46,060 nucleotides of DNA from assembly GCA_030614685.1 (NCBI GenBank), contig JAUWTO010000003.1, positions 1 to 46,060 on the forward strand. The letters are read 5' to 3'. A program made the translations under genes and the position numbers. Position 1 is the stretch's first letter. The number at the start of each line of letters is the position of its first letter. Below are positions 31,012 to 38,904 of this stretch, in pieces. This DNA is from Candidatus Aminicenantota bacterium. Its GTDB lineage: Bacteria; Acidobacteriota; Aminicenantia; Aminicenantales; Aminicenantaceae. The notes beneath the pieces are model-generated. The model saw nothing but the letters and a program-made list of their open reading frames with translations. It was not told the origin of the DNA and did no database searches.

Positions 31012-31444
31012 GACCCTCTTCATCGGCATTGTGGTCGCCCTCCTCTATGTGGAGATCACGGATGTCTACCCGGGCGGGATCATTGTCCCGGCCTACTTTG
31101 CTTTGTTTCTGGACCAACCCCTCACCGTGGCCGCCACCGTGGCCGTGGCCTTTGCCGCCCTCGGGGCGTACCGCCTGCTCTCCCGGCACCTCATCCTCTT
31201 TGGCAAGCGGCGCTTTGTTCTCCTCCTCCTCCTGGGGGCGCTTTTCTCCCAGCTCGTGCTGCTTTTCGCACCGCGCCTAATCCCGGCCATGGTTGAGGTC
31301 CGCATCATCGGCTGGGTCATACCCGGACTCCTGGCCAACAACCTGGACAAACAGAAGGCCGTCCCCACTCTGGCGTCCCTTCTGACTGTGGCCTTGGCCG
31401 TCTATGTGATCGTGAGGATTTTGGCATGGGCCATAGGGGCGTAG
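31001..31444 (+). CDS. pgsC: PgsC/CapC poly-gamma-glutamate membrane subunit
   Basis: 147 residues, the usual size, with about four membrane segments. The N-terminal 'GIVVALLYVEITDVYPGGIIVPAYFALFLDQP' follows the PgsC pattern of a helix, a Glu/Gly-Pro-rich turn and 'VP.Y.AL...QP'. It forms the membrane core of the polymerase with PgsB. Start GTG 31001 lies in pgsB (11-base overlap) after a strong AGGGAGGGAG site, so synthesis of the two is coupled. Its end overlaps pgsW by 19 bases. Confidence 0.9.
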   Translation: MLYETLFIGIVVALLYVEITDVYPGGIIVPAYFALFLDQPLTVAATVAVAFAALGAYRLLSRHLILFGKRRFVLLLLLGALFSQLVLLFAPRLIPAMVEVRIIGWVIPGLLANNLDKQKAVPTLASLLTVALAVYVIVRILAWAIGA

Positions 31445-32535
31445 GCCGCTCTTCGCCGGTCTTTGTGTGGCTTCTGATCGTGAGTGTGGTGTTCCTGGCC
31501 CTGGTCTACATCGCACCTTTTCCCGGACCTGCCGATCTGCATTCCACCATGGTTCGGGCATCAGAAAAGATGACTCAGGCCACCATTGCCCTTCGTGAAT
31601 GCCGACTCGGTCTTGGTCTATCCATCGATCCCAAGATAGACCTAAATCAAACCGGACTGATCGGCAGCGAATACTCATCGACCACCACCTCGGTGGGGCA
31701 GCTTGCGGCCAAGCGCACGACCACCAATCCCAACTCTGCCGGGCTGATCGTTCTGCTGTTGCACGAGGCCGGAGTACACCGAGGCGATACCATTGCCGTA
31801 GGTGCGTCCGGCTCCTTCCCCGCCTTGATCGTCGCGACCTTGTGCGCTGCTTCAGCCATGGAGGTCGATGCCCTGCTCATCCCATCCCTGGGTGCTTCCC
31901 AGTGGGGGGCCAATGATCCAAGATTCCACCTGCTTATTATGCTGGAGTGCCTGAAGGACTTGGGATTGGTCCACCGCCAGCCTGTGGCCGTTTCCCTGGG
32001 TGGAGACAGCGACGTGGGGGCCAACATGGCACTGGAGGGGCGTTCGATCCTTGAGGAGGCCATGGCGGCGAGCGGCTTGATGATCATTCGGGAACCGGAT
32101 CTGGGAAAAAATATCGTCCTCCGCACTCAGTTTCTCGAGGCTGGAGCCGAGGGAGCGACCATCCGGGCCTTCGTAAACATCGGCGGGACTTATGCCAATA
32201 TGGGTACAGACTCTCTCATCCTGGAGGTCAAGCCGGGAGTTGCCCGCATCCACCGCTTCCCGCCACCGGAACAACAGGGCATGCTCTTTGCCATGGCTGC
32301 CCGGGGCATCCCCGTGATCCACCTGCTTTACATCCGAGGTTTGGCCGACGAGTACGGGCTTGCCTGGGATCCACAGCCCCTGCCTCTACCCGGCCAGGGC
32401 TTACTCTACCGTCGAGTTCGTGAACAGAGCCTGACCTTCATTATCCTGGGCCTGGTTTATCTGGCGATTGTGATCGCCCTGCTCCTTTTCCACAGCTTGC
32501 GCTTAAGGCATCCTCATGATGCAGGCAGCATCTGA
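31426..32535 (+). CDS. pgsW: PgsW-type poly-gamma-glutamate system protein
   Basis: 369 residues. One membrane segment at each end (about 12-30 and 338-358) with a large extracytoplasmic domain between them. The central motifs 'VGASGSFPALIVATLCAASAMEVD', 'SLGASQWGANDPRF' and 'VNIGGTYANMGTD' are those of the PgsW family that accompanies pgsBC outside the Firmicutes. The role is not established; it may replace PgsA/CapA in export or processing of the polymer. It overlaps pgsC and ends the operon. No pgsA/capA or pgsE gene is present in the window. Confidence 0.82.
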   Translation: MGHRGVGRSSPVFVWLLIVSVVFLALVYIAPFPGPADLHSTMVRASEKMTQATIALRECRLGLGLSIDPKIDLNQTGLIGSEYSSTTTSVGQLAAKRTTTNPNSAGLIVLLLHEAGVHRGDTIAVGASGSFPALIVATLCAASAMEVDALLIPSLGASQWGANDPRFHLLIMLECLKDLGLVHRQPVAVSLGGDSDVGANMALEGRSILEEAMAASGLMIIREPDLGKNIVLRTQFLEAGAEGATIRAFVNIGGTYANMGTDSLILEVKPGVARIHRFPPPEQQGMLFAMAARGIPVIHLLYIRGLADEYGLAWDPQPLPLPGQGLLYRRVREQSLTFIILGLVYLAIVIALLLFHSLRLRHPHDAGSI

Positions 32536-32759
32536 TACTTTTTGTGTTCCGCTCCAAGACTACCTTCACCACTTGTGTGTCATCTGTCCTGGCCTGAGGA
32601 CACGTCCCCATTCCAATAATTTTTTTCAATCCCTGATAAATATCTGGAACACAATCTGCCTAACATTTAGGGAGCTATGGAATATATTTTCAGGGGAGCT
32701 AGGTGTGGAAGAGGAATTATTCTACGTGGATTGCGGAATTGATGCGGCTTTATGTAGTT

Positions 32760-34058
32760 CTATTCAGGGGCCTGTTGTTGCTCTTCGCGCTTGATGAAGA
32801 ATGCTCCGACGATCCCGCCCAGTAGGGCTGGCAGGATCCAAGGGAATCCCGCATCAGCGAGGGGAATCCTGGCGAGGAGTTCGTTGATGGCCGTGATGGG
32901 GAGACCGGCCGCGGTGAGAGCATCGAACACGCTGGTCGCCAGGGCGCCGCTTATGGCCCCGGTGTAGATGGAGCGGGAGATCGCCTTCCTTCCGACCATG
33001 GTCAGCAGGATCAGGATGATGGCCACGGGATAGACCAGGACGAGGAGCGGCACGGCGACCTGCACGATCTTGGTGACCCCCACGGTAGAGAAGACGCCGC
33101 TGAAGACCACGGTGGCAATACAGATCGGCTTGTATTTGAGTTTCCCTTTGGTGATGCCGTTGAAATAATCGCCCACGGTCGCGGTGAGCCCGACGGAGGT
33201 TGTGAGGCAGGCCAGGGACACAGCCAGCCCCAGCGCGACCTTACCGGCGCTTCCCAGGATGCCCTGGGCGATGCCGATGAGCAGGGCGGTGCGCTCGATG
33301 TCGGCCGCAAAGAGGCCGCGGGAGGTGGCTCCCAGGTACATGAGCCCCCCGTAGACCAGGCCGAGGCCGGTAGCGGCGATCACCCCGGCCAGGGACGCCA
33401 GCTTGACTTGGTCCCGGACTTGCCTATAGCCCTTGTAGACCAGCGCCACGATGATGATCTCCGCGAACACGATGGAGGCCATGGCATCCATCGTCTGGTA
33501 TCCTTCCCGGAATCCAGAGGAGAAGGGATTGTCGAGGACCCCTGGGGTCAGAGGGCCCAGGGGCGTGACGATGCCCTTGACGATGATGGTCACCAGGGTT
33601 ACAAGCAGGAACGGGGTCAGGAATTTGCCGATCTTGTCCACTACCGTGGTCTGGTTGAGCGCGAAGAACAGTGTGATAACAAAAAAGACCACTGATGAAA
33701 CGGCCGGAGGCACCCAGGGCAAGTTGGGCCGGACACCCATCTCGAATGTGGTGGCGGCCGTCCGGGGGATGGCCAGGAGCGGCCCTATGGCCATGATGAC
33801 GACGATGCTCAGGACACGTGCGAACCTCGGGCCCACCCGGCCGGCCAGGTGCTCGATCGTGCCCCCCGCCCGGGCCGCGGCAATGATGCCCATGAGCGGC
33901 ATGCCGATGCCGGTGATCAAAAAACCCAGGAGGGAGATGGACCACAGGGAACCGGACTGGAATCCCATGTAAGGCGGGAAGATGAGATTGCCGGCACCGA
34001 AAAACATAGCGAACAGCGCCATTCCGACCAAAACCACATCGGATGTCTTTTTGTTCAC
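32760..34058 (-). CDS. brnQ: branched-chain amino acid cation symporter (LIVCS, BrnQ)
   Basis: 432 residues with about 12 membrane segments. The N-terminal 'FAMFFGAGNLIFPPYMG' is the family signature, as is 'IPRTAATTFEMG' near residue 100. It takes up leucine, isoleucine and valine with Na+ or H+. The start is GTG 34058. A near-perfect promoter (TTGACA-17-TATACA) lies just upstream, so it is expressed on its own. Uptake of branched-chain amino acids fits the nearby AOR operon, since AOR oxidises aldehydes derived from amino-acid fermentation. It converges on pgsW across a 224-base gap in which I see no gene. Confidence 0.93.
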   Translation of the reverse strand: MNKKTSDVVLVGMALFAMFFGAGNLIFPPYMGFQSGSLWSISLLGFLITGIGMPLMGIIAAARAGGTIEHLAGRVGPRFARVLSIVVIMAIGPLLAIPRTAATTFEMGVRPNLPWVPPAVSSVVFFVITLFFALNQTTVVDKIGKFLTPFLLVTLVTIIVKGIVTPLGPLTPGVLDNPFSSGFREGYQTMDAMASIVFAEIIIVALVYKGYRQVRDQVKLASLAGVIAATGLGLVYGGLMYLGATSRGLFAADIERTALLIGIAQGILGSAGKVALGLAVSLACLTTSVGLTATVGDYFNGITKGKLKYKPICIATVVFSGVFSTVGVTKIVQVAVPLLVLVYPVAIILILLTMVGRKAISRSIYTGAISGALATSVFDALTAAGLPITAINELLARIPLADAGFPWILPALLGGIVGAFFIKREEQQQAPE

Positions 34059-34084
34059 GCGGTTCTCTCTCTGAGTTAAGCCTT

Positions 34085-34113
34085 TGTATACCAGAGGGGA
34101 AAAACCATGTCAA
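34085..34113 (-). promoter_or_regulatory. near-consensus promoter of brnQ
   Basis: Leftward TTGACA (34113-34108), 17-base spacer, TATACA (34090-34085). The predicted start near 34078 gives a 20-base leader before GTG 34058. Confidence 0.7.
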
Positions 34114-34160
34114 ACACATTCCCTGAAAACCAGCCAGCCTTCCGCCGCTCATCAGTTTGA

Positions 34161-34394
34161 CAGGATGCCCTGTTGGATTTTCTGGATGATCTTTCTCAGG
34201 GCCTGGCTCATTTTCGACCGGCTTAAGGCCAATGCCAGGTTCATGTCGATTTTGGATGGATTGAAGTCCGAGTAAGGTGCCCGACCTTGGATCCCTTATG
34301 GCTTGCCATTCCCCTGGGCAGCAGTTACAATCAGTGGGCTTTATCAGACGCGGAGCGCAATCTGGAAGACTTGCGTGCGTTATTCAGGGCATAA
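34161..34394 (+). pseudogene. possible gene remnant of unknown identity
   Basis: One frame reads protein-like text, beginning 'QDALLDFLDDLSQGLAHFRPA', interrupted by TAA at 34224-34226, then 'TLDPLWLAIPLGSSYNQWALSD' and 'AERNLEDLRALFRA' to a stop at 34392. The helical, charged C-terminal text looks like real coding sequence. There is no start codon or ribosome binding site, and I do not recognise the family. This is most of the 361-base gap between brnQ and the TIGR04076 gene; the rest holds the brnQ promoter and the AGAGGAGGG site of the next gene. Confidence 0.3.
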
Positions 34395-34419
34395 TGGATC
34401 ATCTAGAGGAGGGATCGGA

Positions 34420-34698
34420 ATGGCGAAGATCAAGGTGAGCGTGGATCGGATCGACGGGCACTGCAACCTCCCCATGCAGGTGGGCGATCACTTCTTTGTA
34501 GAGGGATCCAAGCTCACGGTTCCTGAGGGAGAGCACATCTGCATCTGGGCCCTACAGAGCATGATGCCGGTCTTTCCCATCCTGGCCGAGAAAGACAGGT
34601 TGGACGAGGGCCACTGGGTGCGCAATCTATCAACCTTCTCCTGCCCCGATCCCAAAGGCCTTGTGCAGTTCCGGCTCGAGATTGTAGAAAACTCCTGA
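34420..34698 (+). CDS. TIGR04076 family protein (AOR-associated)
   Basis: 92 residues. Compact beta-rich protein with 'GHC' near residue 14, 'VGDHFFVEGSKLTVPEG' and 'ICIWALQSMMPVFPIL', as in the TIGR04076 family. That family often lies beside aldehyde:ferredoxin oxidoreductases and iron-sulfur proteins; its function is unknown. Conserved Cys residues (in 'DGHCN' and 'FSCPDP') might bind metal. The start follows a strong AGAGGAGGG site. First gene of the four-gene AOR unit. Confidence 0.8.
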   Translation: MAKIKVSVDRIDGHCNLPMQVGDHFFVEGSKLTVPEGEHICIWALQSMMPVFPILAEKDRLDEGHWVRNLSTFSCPDPKGLVQFRLEIVENS

Positions 34699-34710
34699 GG
34701 AAAGACAGAC

Positions 34711-35253
34711 ATGATCCGTGTGGACCTGAGCCGCTGCACCGGCTGCCGCCGCTGTGAGGCGGCCTGTGCGTTCTTCCACACCGGCCGCATCAATCCCGAG
34801 CTGGCGCGCCTGAAGGTGGTCCACCTGTATGAGACAGGCATCGACGGCCCGGTCGTGTGCCAGCAGTGCGAGGAGCGGTTCTGCATGGTCTGCCCTGAGA
34901 ACGCACTTTCGCTGGGCAGCAACGGCGAGGTGATTTGTTCCCCCACGGTCTGCACGCTGTGCGGGGCTTGTGAAAAAGCCTGCCCCATCGGGGCCGTCAC
35001 TCAATTCCAGGGGTTTGTTTACATCTGCGACCTGTGCGGCGGCGATCCCAAATGTGTCAAGGCGTGCACGGAAAAGGCCATCTTGTTCGAGGAGGGAGAG
35101 CGGCCCTCTTTTGAGAATATCCACAAGGCAACCCGCGGCATGAACCCACAGGAACGGAGGCATTTTTACCTCAGCCGGTTGGGACAGAAACTCAGAGAAG
35201 AGTGGGCAGCGCGCAGCCCGGCAGAGGAGAGCCAGGATCTGGACAAGACGTGA
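34711..35253 (+). CDS. four-cluster ferredoxin, AOR electron partner
   Basis: 180 residues. Four Cys groups can bind four [4Fe-4S] clusters: 'CTGCRRCEAAC', 'CQQCEERFCMVCP', 'CTLCGACEKACP' and 'CDLCGGDPKCVKAC'. This HycB/AorB-like layout is typical of the electron-transfer subunit beside tungsten AORs. The C-terminal 40 residues are basic/acidic helix without cysteines. No signal peptide, so it works in the cytoplasm, passing electrons from AOR to ferredoxin or another acceptor. 12 bases after the TIGR04076 gene and 28 before AOR. Confidence 0.93.
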   Translation: MIRVDLSRCTGCRRCEAACAFFHTGRINPELARLKVVHLYETGIDGPVVCQQCEERFCMVCPENALSLGSNGEVICSPTVCTLCGACEKACPIGAVTQFQGFVYICDLCGGDPKCVKACTEKAILFEEGERPSFENIHKATRGMNPQERRHFYLSRLGQKLREEWAARSPAEESQDLDKT

Positions 35254-35281
35254 GAGCATCGGATGTCGAGAGATTCCCTAA

Positions 35282-37087
35282 ATGACGCGGCTTAGGTACG
35301 GCTACGGGGGCCGCCTCCTCCGCGTGAACCTCACCCGAAGGACATTCGAGATCGAGGAGATCGACCCCGGCTGGATGAAATCGGTGATCGGCGGCCGGGC
35401 CGCCAACACAAGGCGGTTGGATGAGGAGCTCGACCCCGGTTGCGATCCGCTGGGCCCTGACAACCCCCTCATCTTTGGCGTGGGGCCTTTGACCGGGTCT
35501 CTGCTCCCGGCCTCCGCCTACTACACGGTCACGGCCAAGTCCCCGCTAACCGGAATTCTGGGAGACTCAGCAGCCGGTGGCCAGTTCGGCGCTGAGATGA
35601 AGATGACGGGGTTCGACCAGATCATCATCAGCGGTCGGGCCGATGCTTGGCTCTATCTCTGGATCACGGATGAGGGAGTGGAGTTTATCGACTGCCCGGG
35701 ATATGCCGGACTCGGTGTGGCCTCGACCACCTCCTCGATCCGGAAGGCGCACCGGGATTACAGCGTACAGGTGGCGGGCATCGGGGCGGCCGGAGAGAAC
35801 GAGGTGCTCTATTCCGCCATCGTATCCAGCGGGAACCGGGTCAACGGCCGCACCGGTATGGGCGCAGTCATGGGAGCCAAACGCCTCAAGGCTGTGGCCG
35901 TGCGGGGAAAGAGATCTCTGGAGGTGGCGGACACCCTGGGTTTTCTGGAGCAGACGAGGAATCTGGAACGGGCGATCCTCGAGCACTGCGAGTACGACAA
36001 AAGGTACCGCCTGGGGACCACCATGCTGATGCAGGACCTGAACGGCATCGGGATCCTGCCCACCAATCACTTCCAGGAGGGGGTGTGCGATTATGTGGAC
36101 GAGGTCTCGGGGCAGACTTTGGCGGAGCGCTACAAGGTTAAAAACAAAGCCTGCTACAACTGCAACCTCCACTGCTCGCGCTACTATGTGACGAATGAAT
36201 ATGAGGCGGAAGGACCAGAGTTCGAGACTCTGTGCAGCTTCACCTCCCGGCTCGGATGCCGCGACCTCGCCTTTGCGCTGGAGATGAACGCTGTCCTCAA
36301 CCAGGCCGGGCTGGATTCCATATCCACAGCCGAGGTGATCGGCTGGATCATGGAGTGCCAGGAAAAAGGACTGGTGAAGCCTGAAGACCTGGACGGCCTG
36401 GAGCTGCGCTGGGGCGATACGGAAGCCGTCCGCTCGACCGTGGACATGATCATCCACCGCCGGGATTTGGGTGACCGCCTGGCCCAGGGTGCGACCCGGC
36501 TGTCTCGGGATTTCGGCGAGGAGGCCCAGAAGCTGGTCATGCAGGTCAAGGGACTGGACATCATCTGCGGAGATCCCCGGGGAATCAAGGCCTACGGCCT
36601 GACCTATGCCATAGCCTCTCGGGGAGCCGACCATTTGAGGGCCGAACCTTACTTCGAGCTCACCGACCTGCAGGACGAGGCCAGGGAGCGCTTCGGGACC
36701 GAGAAGGCGGCCATGCGCATGGAGGAGGAGGGCAAGGCCGTGCTCGTTACCTATTCGGAGAAGATCGCGCTGCTCACCGACTGCCTGACCATGTGCAAGA
36801 ACATCGGACTGTGCATGGACATCCTGGACCTGGAGAACGCGGCCTCCCTGCTCACGGCCGGAACCGGTGTGGACTACACAGCTGCATCCCTCGAGGAGGT
36901 CCTGGGTGAGGCCGTCCAGAGGGACCGCCGCCTCAACCGGCGCTTCGGGATCAGGCGTGCGGACGACACACTGCCCGAGCGGTTCCGGAAGGAATCCCTG
37001 CCGACAGGGCCGACACAGGGCTCCATCGTCGATATCGAGCGCATGGTCGAAGAATACTACCGCCTGCATGGCTGGGAGGACGAGTAA
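35282..37087 (+). CDS. aor: tungsten-type aldehyde:ferredoxin oxidoreductase
   Basis: 601 residues, the full AOR length. Oxidises aldehydes to acids with ferredoxin. The N-terminal 'GGRAANTRRL' is the pterin-binding region. The [4Fe-4S] cluster ligands of Pyrococcus furiosus AOR (Cys288, 291, 295, 494) correspond to Cys291, Cys294, Cys298 ('CYNCNLHC') and Cys505 ('CLTMCKN'). Glu313 in 'GPEFE' and His451 in 'RGADHLR' match the catalytic Glu313 and His448. Next to a branched-chain amino-acid carrier and an NSS transporter, it probably handles aldehydes from amino-acid breakdown. Metal choice (W or Mo) cannot be read from sequence. Confidence 0.95.
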   Translation: MTRLRYGYGGRLLRVNLTRRTFEIEEIDPGWMKSVIGGRAANTRRLDEELDPGCDPLGPDNPLIFGVGPLTGSLLPASAYYTVTAKSPLTGILGDSAAGGQFGAEMKMTGFDQIIISGRADAWLYLWITDEGVEFIDCPGYAGLGVASTTSSIRKAHRDYSVQVAGIGAAGENEVLYSAIVSSGNRVNGRTGMGAVMGAKRLKAVAVRGKRSLEVADTLGFLEQTRNLERAILEHCEYDKRYRLGTTMLMQDLNGIGILPTNHFQEGVCDYVDEVSGQTLAERYKVKNKACYNCNLHCSRYYVTNEYEAEGPEFETLCSFTSRLGCRDLAFALEMNAVLNQAGLDSISTAEVIGWIMECQEKGLVKPEDLDGLELRWGDTEAVRSTVDMIIHRRDLGDRLAQGATRLSRDFGEEAQKLVMQVKGLDIICGDPRGIKAYGLTYAIASRGADHLRAEPYFELTDLQDEARERFGTEKAAMRMEEEGKAVLVTYSEKIALLTDCLTMCKNIGLCMDILDLENAASLLTAGTGVDYTAASLEEVLGEAVQRDRRLNRRFGIRRADDTLPERFRKESLPTGPTQGSIVDIERMVEEYYRLHGWEDE

Positions 37088-37089
37088 GG

Positions 37090-37105
37090 CCTGCACTCGT
37101 GCAGG
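37090..37105 (+). other. intercistronic hairpin between aor and the NSS gene
   Basis: Perfect palindrome CCTGCAC-TC-GTGCAGG right after the aor stop. There is no T-run, so it is more likely an RNA-stability or coupling element than a terminator. The NSS gene starts 16 bases later without an obvious ribosome binding site. Confidence 0.4.
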
Positions 37106-37120
37106 ACCCGGTCAGCCCCC

Positions 37121-38458
37121 ATGAAAAGCGATTCCCCGCAGCCCTCCAGCCGCGAAACCTTTACCTCCCGCTTTGGTCTGCTCATGACCATGATCGGGGC
37201 CGCGGTCGGCCTGGGCGCAATCTGGCGGTTTCCCTACATGGCGGGGAGGTTCGGGGGAGCGGCCTTCGTGCTCTTCTACCTGGCGGTCATGTTCTTTATC
37301 GGCATCCCGGCGCTCATGGCGGAGTGGTCCCTGGGCCGCTTCACAGGACGCGGCACCCTGGGGGCCTTTGAGCGGGGAGGATTTCCCGGGGGCAGGTATG
37401 TGGGCGGTTTCCTGTTCGGCATCGTCTTCTTTGCCACGGGTTACTACTCCAATGCCCTGGGCTGGGTAGCCTTCCACGCGCTGGGGCAGGTGGCCAAGCC
37501 CTTGGGCTTTGACTTCGATCCGAGCGCCATCCTGCCGCCCGCCTCCGGCTTTGATGCCACCTCGTTCGGTCTGCAGCTGCTCATGACTGCCCTGGTCATC
37601 GGCGTCTGCGGCCTGATCCTGGTCAAGGGGCTGAGGAAGGGGATCGAGCGAGCCAGTAAGGTCATTGTGCCGGCCTTGTTCCTCATACTGATCATCCTTA
37701 TCGTGCGCTCCCTGACCCTTCCGGGTGCCGCCGAGGGCATCAAGTGGTATATCGGGAGCTTCCGCTTCCATGACCTCACTCCCGGCGTCATGGCCGCCGC
37801 CCTGGGCATGGCCTTCTTTTCTTTGTCGTTGGGCGGGACCTTCATGGTCATATACGGCTCGTATCTCGACCGCAGTGCTGACATCCCCCGCAACGCCGTC
37901 TTAACCGGGATCAGTGCCTCCCTGGCCGGAATACTGGCCGGCTTCGCCATCTTCCCGGCCGTGTTTGCGTTCGGGCTTGAGCCCGCGTCAGGGCCGGGCC
38001 TGATCTTCACCACCCTGCCGCTGACGTTTGAGCAAATGCCGGTTGGCTGGCTGTTCGGGCTGCTGTTTTTTACCGGCCTTTTTGGGGCCGCCTTCCTCTC
38101 CGATGTGGCTGCCTTCGAGGTGCTGGTCGGGGGACTCGTGGATAACACGCGCCTGGTCCGCAGGAAGGCCGTGATCCTGGCCTGCGGGGTGGTGTTTGTA
38201 CTGGCCATACCGCCCATGATCAACTATAAAATTTTCATCCCCTGGGACCTCACCTTCGGCTCGGGCATGCAGGCCCTGGGATCTCTGCTGGCCGTGGTGA
38301 CCGCGGCCTGGTGTTTTCGACGGGCCGAGGCGCTCAAGGAGCTGTCAGCGGGAAGCGGGAAACCGTTTCCCAAGTGGCTCTACTGGTGGCTGCGTGTGGC
38401 CGTGCCGGTCGCTATCCTGATCGTGGGGCTCAACTGGCTCGTAGAGTCGGTTTTCTGA
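37121..38458 (+). CDS. sodium:neurotransmitter symporter family (NSS) transporter
   Basis: 445 residues with about 11 membrane segments. The N-terminal 'FTSRFGLLMTMIGAAVGLGAIWRFPYMAGRFGGAAF' is the NSS signature that forms the unwound helix 1 and the Na+ sites; 'ALGMAFFSLSLGGTFMVIYGSY' corresponds to helix 6 and its substrate site. Bacterial members (LeuT, MhsT, TnaT) import amino acids with Na+. Last gene of the TIGR04076, ferredoxin, AOR unit, so the amino acid imported here may be the one whose aldehyde AOR oxidises. Confidence 0.93.
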   Translation: MKSDSPQPSSRETFTSRFGLLMTMIGAAVGLGAIWRFPYMAGRFGGAAFVLFYLAVMFFIGIPALMAEWSLGRFTGRGTLGAFERGGFPGGRYVGGFLFGIVFFATGYYSNALGWVAFHALGQVAKPLGFDFDPSAILPPASGFDATSFGLQLLMTALVIGVCGLILVKGLRKGIERASKVIVPALFLILIILIVRSLTLPGAAEGIKWYIGSFRFHDLTPGVMAAALGMAFFSLSLGGTFMVIYGSYLDRSADIPRNAVLTGISASLAGILAGFAIFPAVFAFGLEPASGPGLIFTTLPLTFEQMPVGWLFGLLFFTGLFGAAFLSDVAAFEVLVGGLVDNTRLVRRKAVILACGVVFVLAIPPMINYKIFIPWDLTFGSGMQALGSLLAVVTAAWCFRRAEALKELSAGSGKPFPKWLYWWLRVAVPVAILIVGLNWLVESVF

Positions 38459-38505
38459 TCCATTCGGAGTTCAGACACCTCCGACCGCTGCGGCCGCGGA
38501 TCTGG

Positions 38506-38839
38506 CTATTCGTAGCGCAGGGAGTTCACTGGTTCGGCCAGGGCCGCCCGGATGGATTGAAACTGGACGGCATTTCCCGAGGGCTTCAGGTTCAGGGTGG
38601 CGATGGATGCCAGGAAGTCGGGCCTCATATGTGCGGTCTGAGGTGGACAGGTCGGACTCGAGCCGATAGAGGCGGTCGCCCTTCTCGTGAAAGCGGTCGA
38701 AGCTGAGCTCGTCCTGGATGTAGAACAGGAGCAGAATGCTGCAGGCGAGGCCTATTGCTAGCCCGGTTATGTTGAGGAAGGAATAGAGTTTCTTGCGAAA
38801 CAGGTTCCGGAATGCGATCTTGATGTAGTTCTTAAGCAT
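38506..38839 (-). pseudogene. deleted FtsX/MacB-type ABC permease remnant
   Basis: The N-terminal 60 or so residues ('MLKNYIKIAFRNLFRKKLYS', then a membrane helix and 'DELSFDRFHEKGDRLYR') are the start of a COG0577 permease of about 800 residues. After 'TYEAR' a different frame carries the typical C-terminal end of the same family ('LNLKPSGNAVQFQSIRAALAEP', 'VNSLRYE', stop 38506-38508). About 700 internal codons are therefore missing and the two ends are out of frame. The ribosome binding site GGAGGAG is intact, so a short nonsense product might still be made. This explains the 446-base gap between the NSS gene and the deacylase gene. Confidence 0.8.
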
Positions 38840-38904
38840 GGACTCCTCCGTCCAGCTCTCTCTCTTCATTGAGAGATACGGAAAAATCCGGAAAATGGTT
38901 CTCG

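Noticed and set aside
32536-32759. Possible repeat or terminator in the pgsW-brnQ gap (TGTCCT-N6-AGGACA)
   Set aside because: The stem is only 6 bp and the nearest T-run is about 20 bases away; no coding or repeat evidence.
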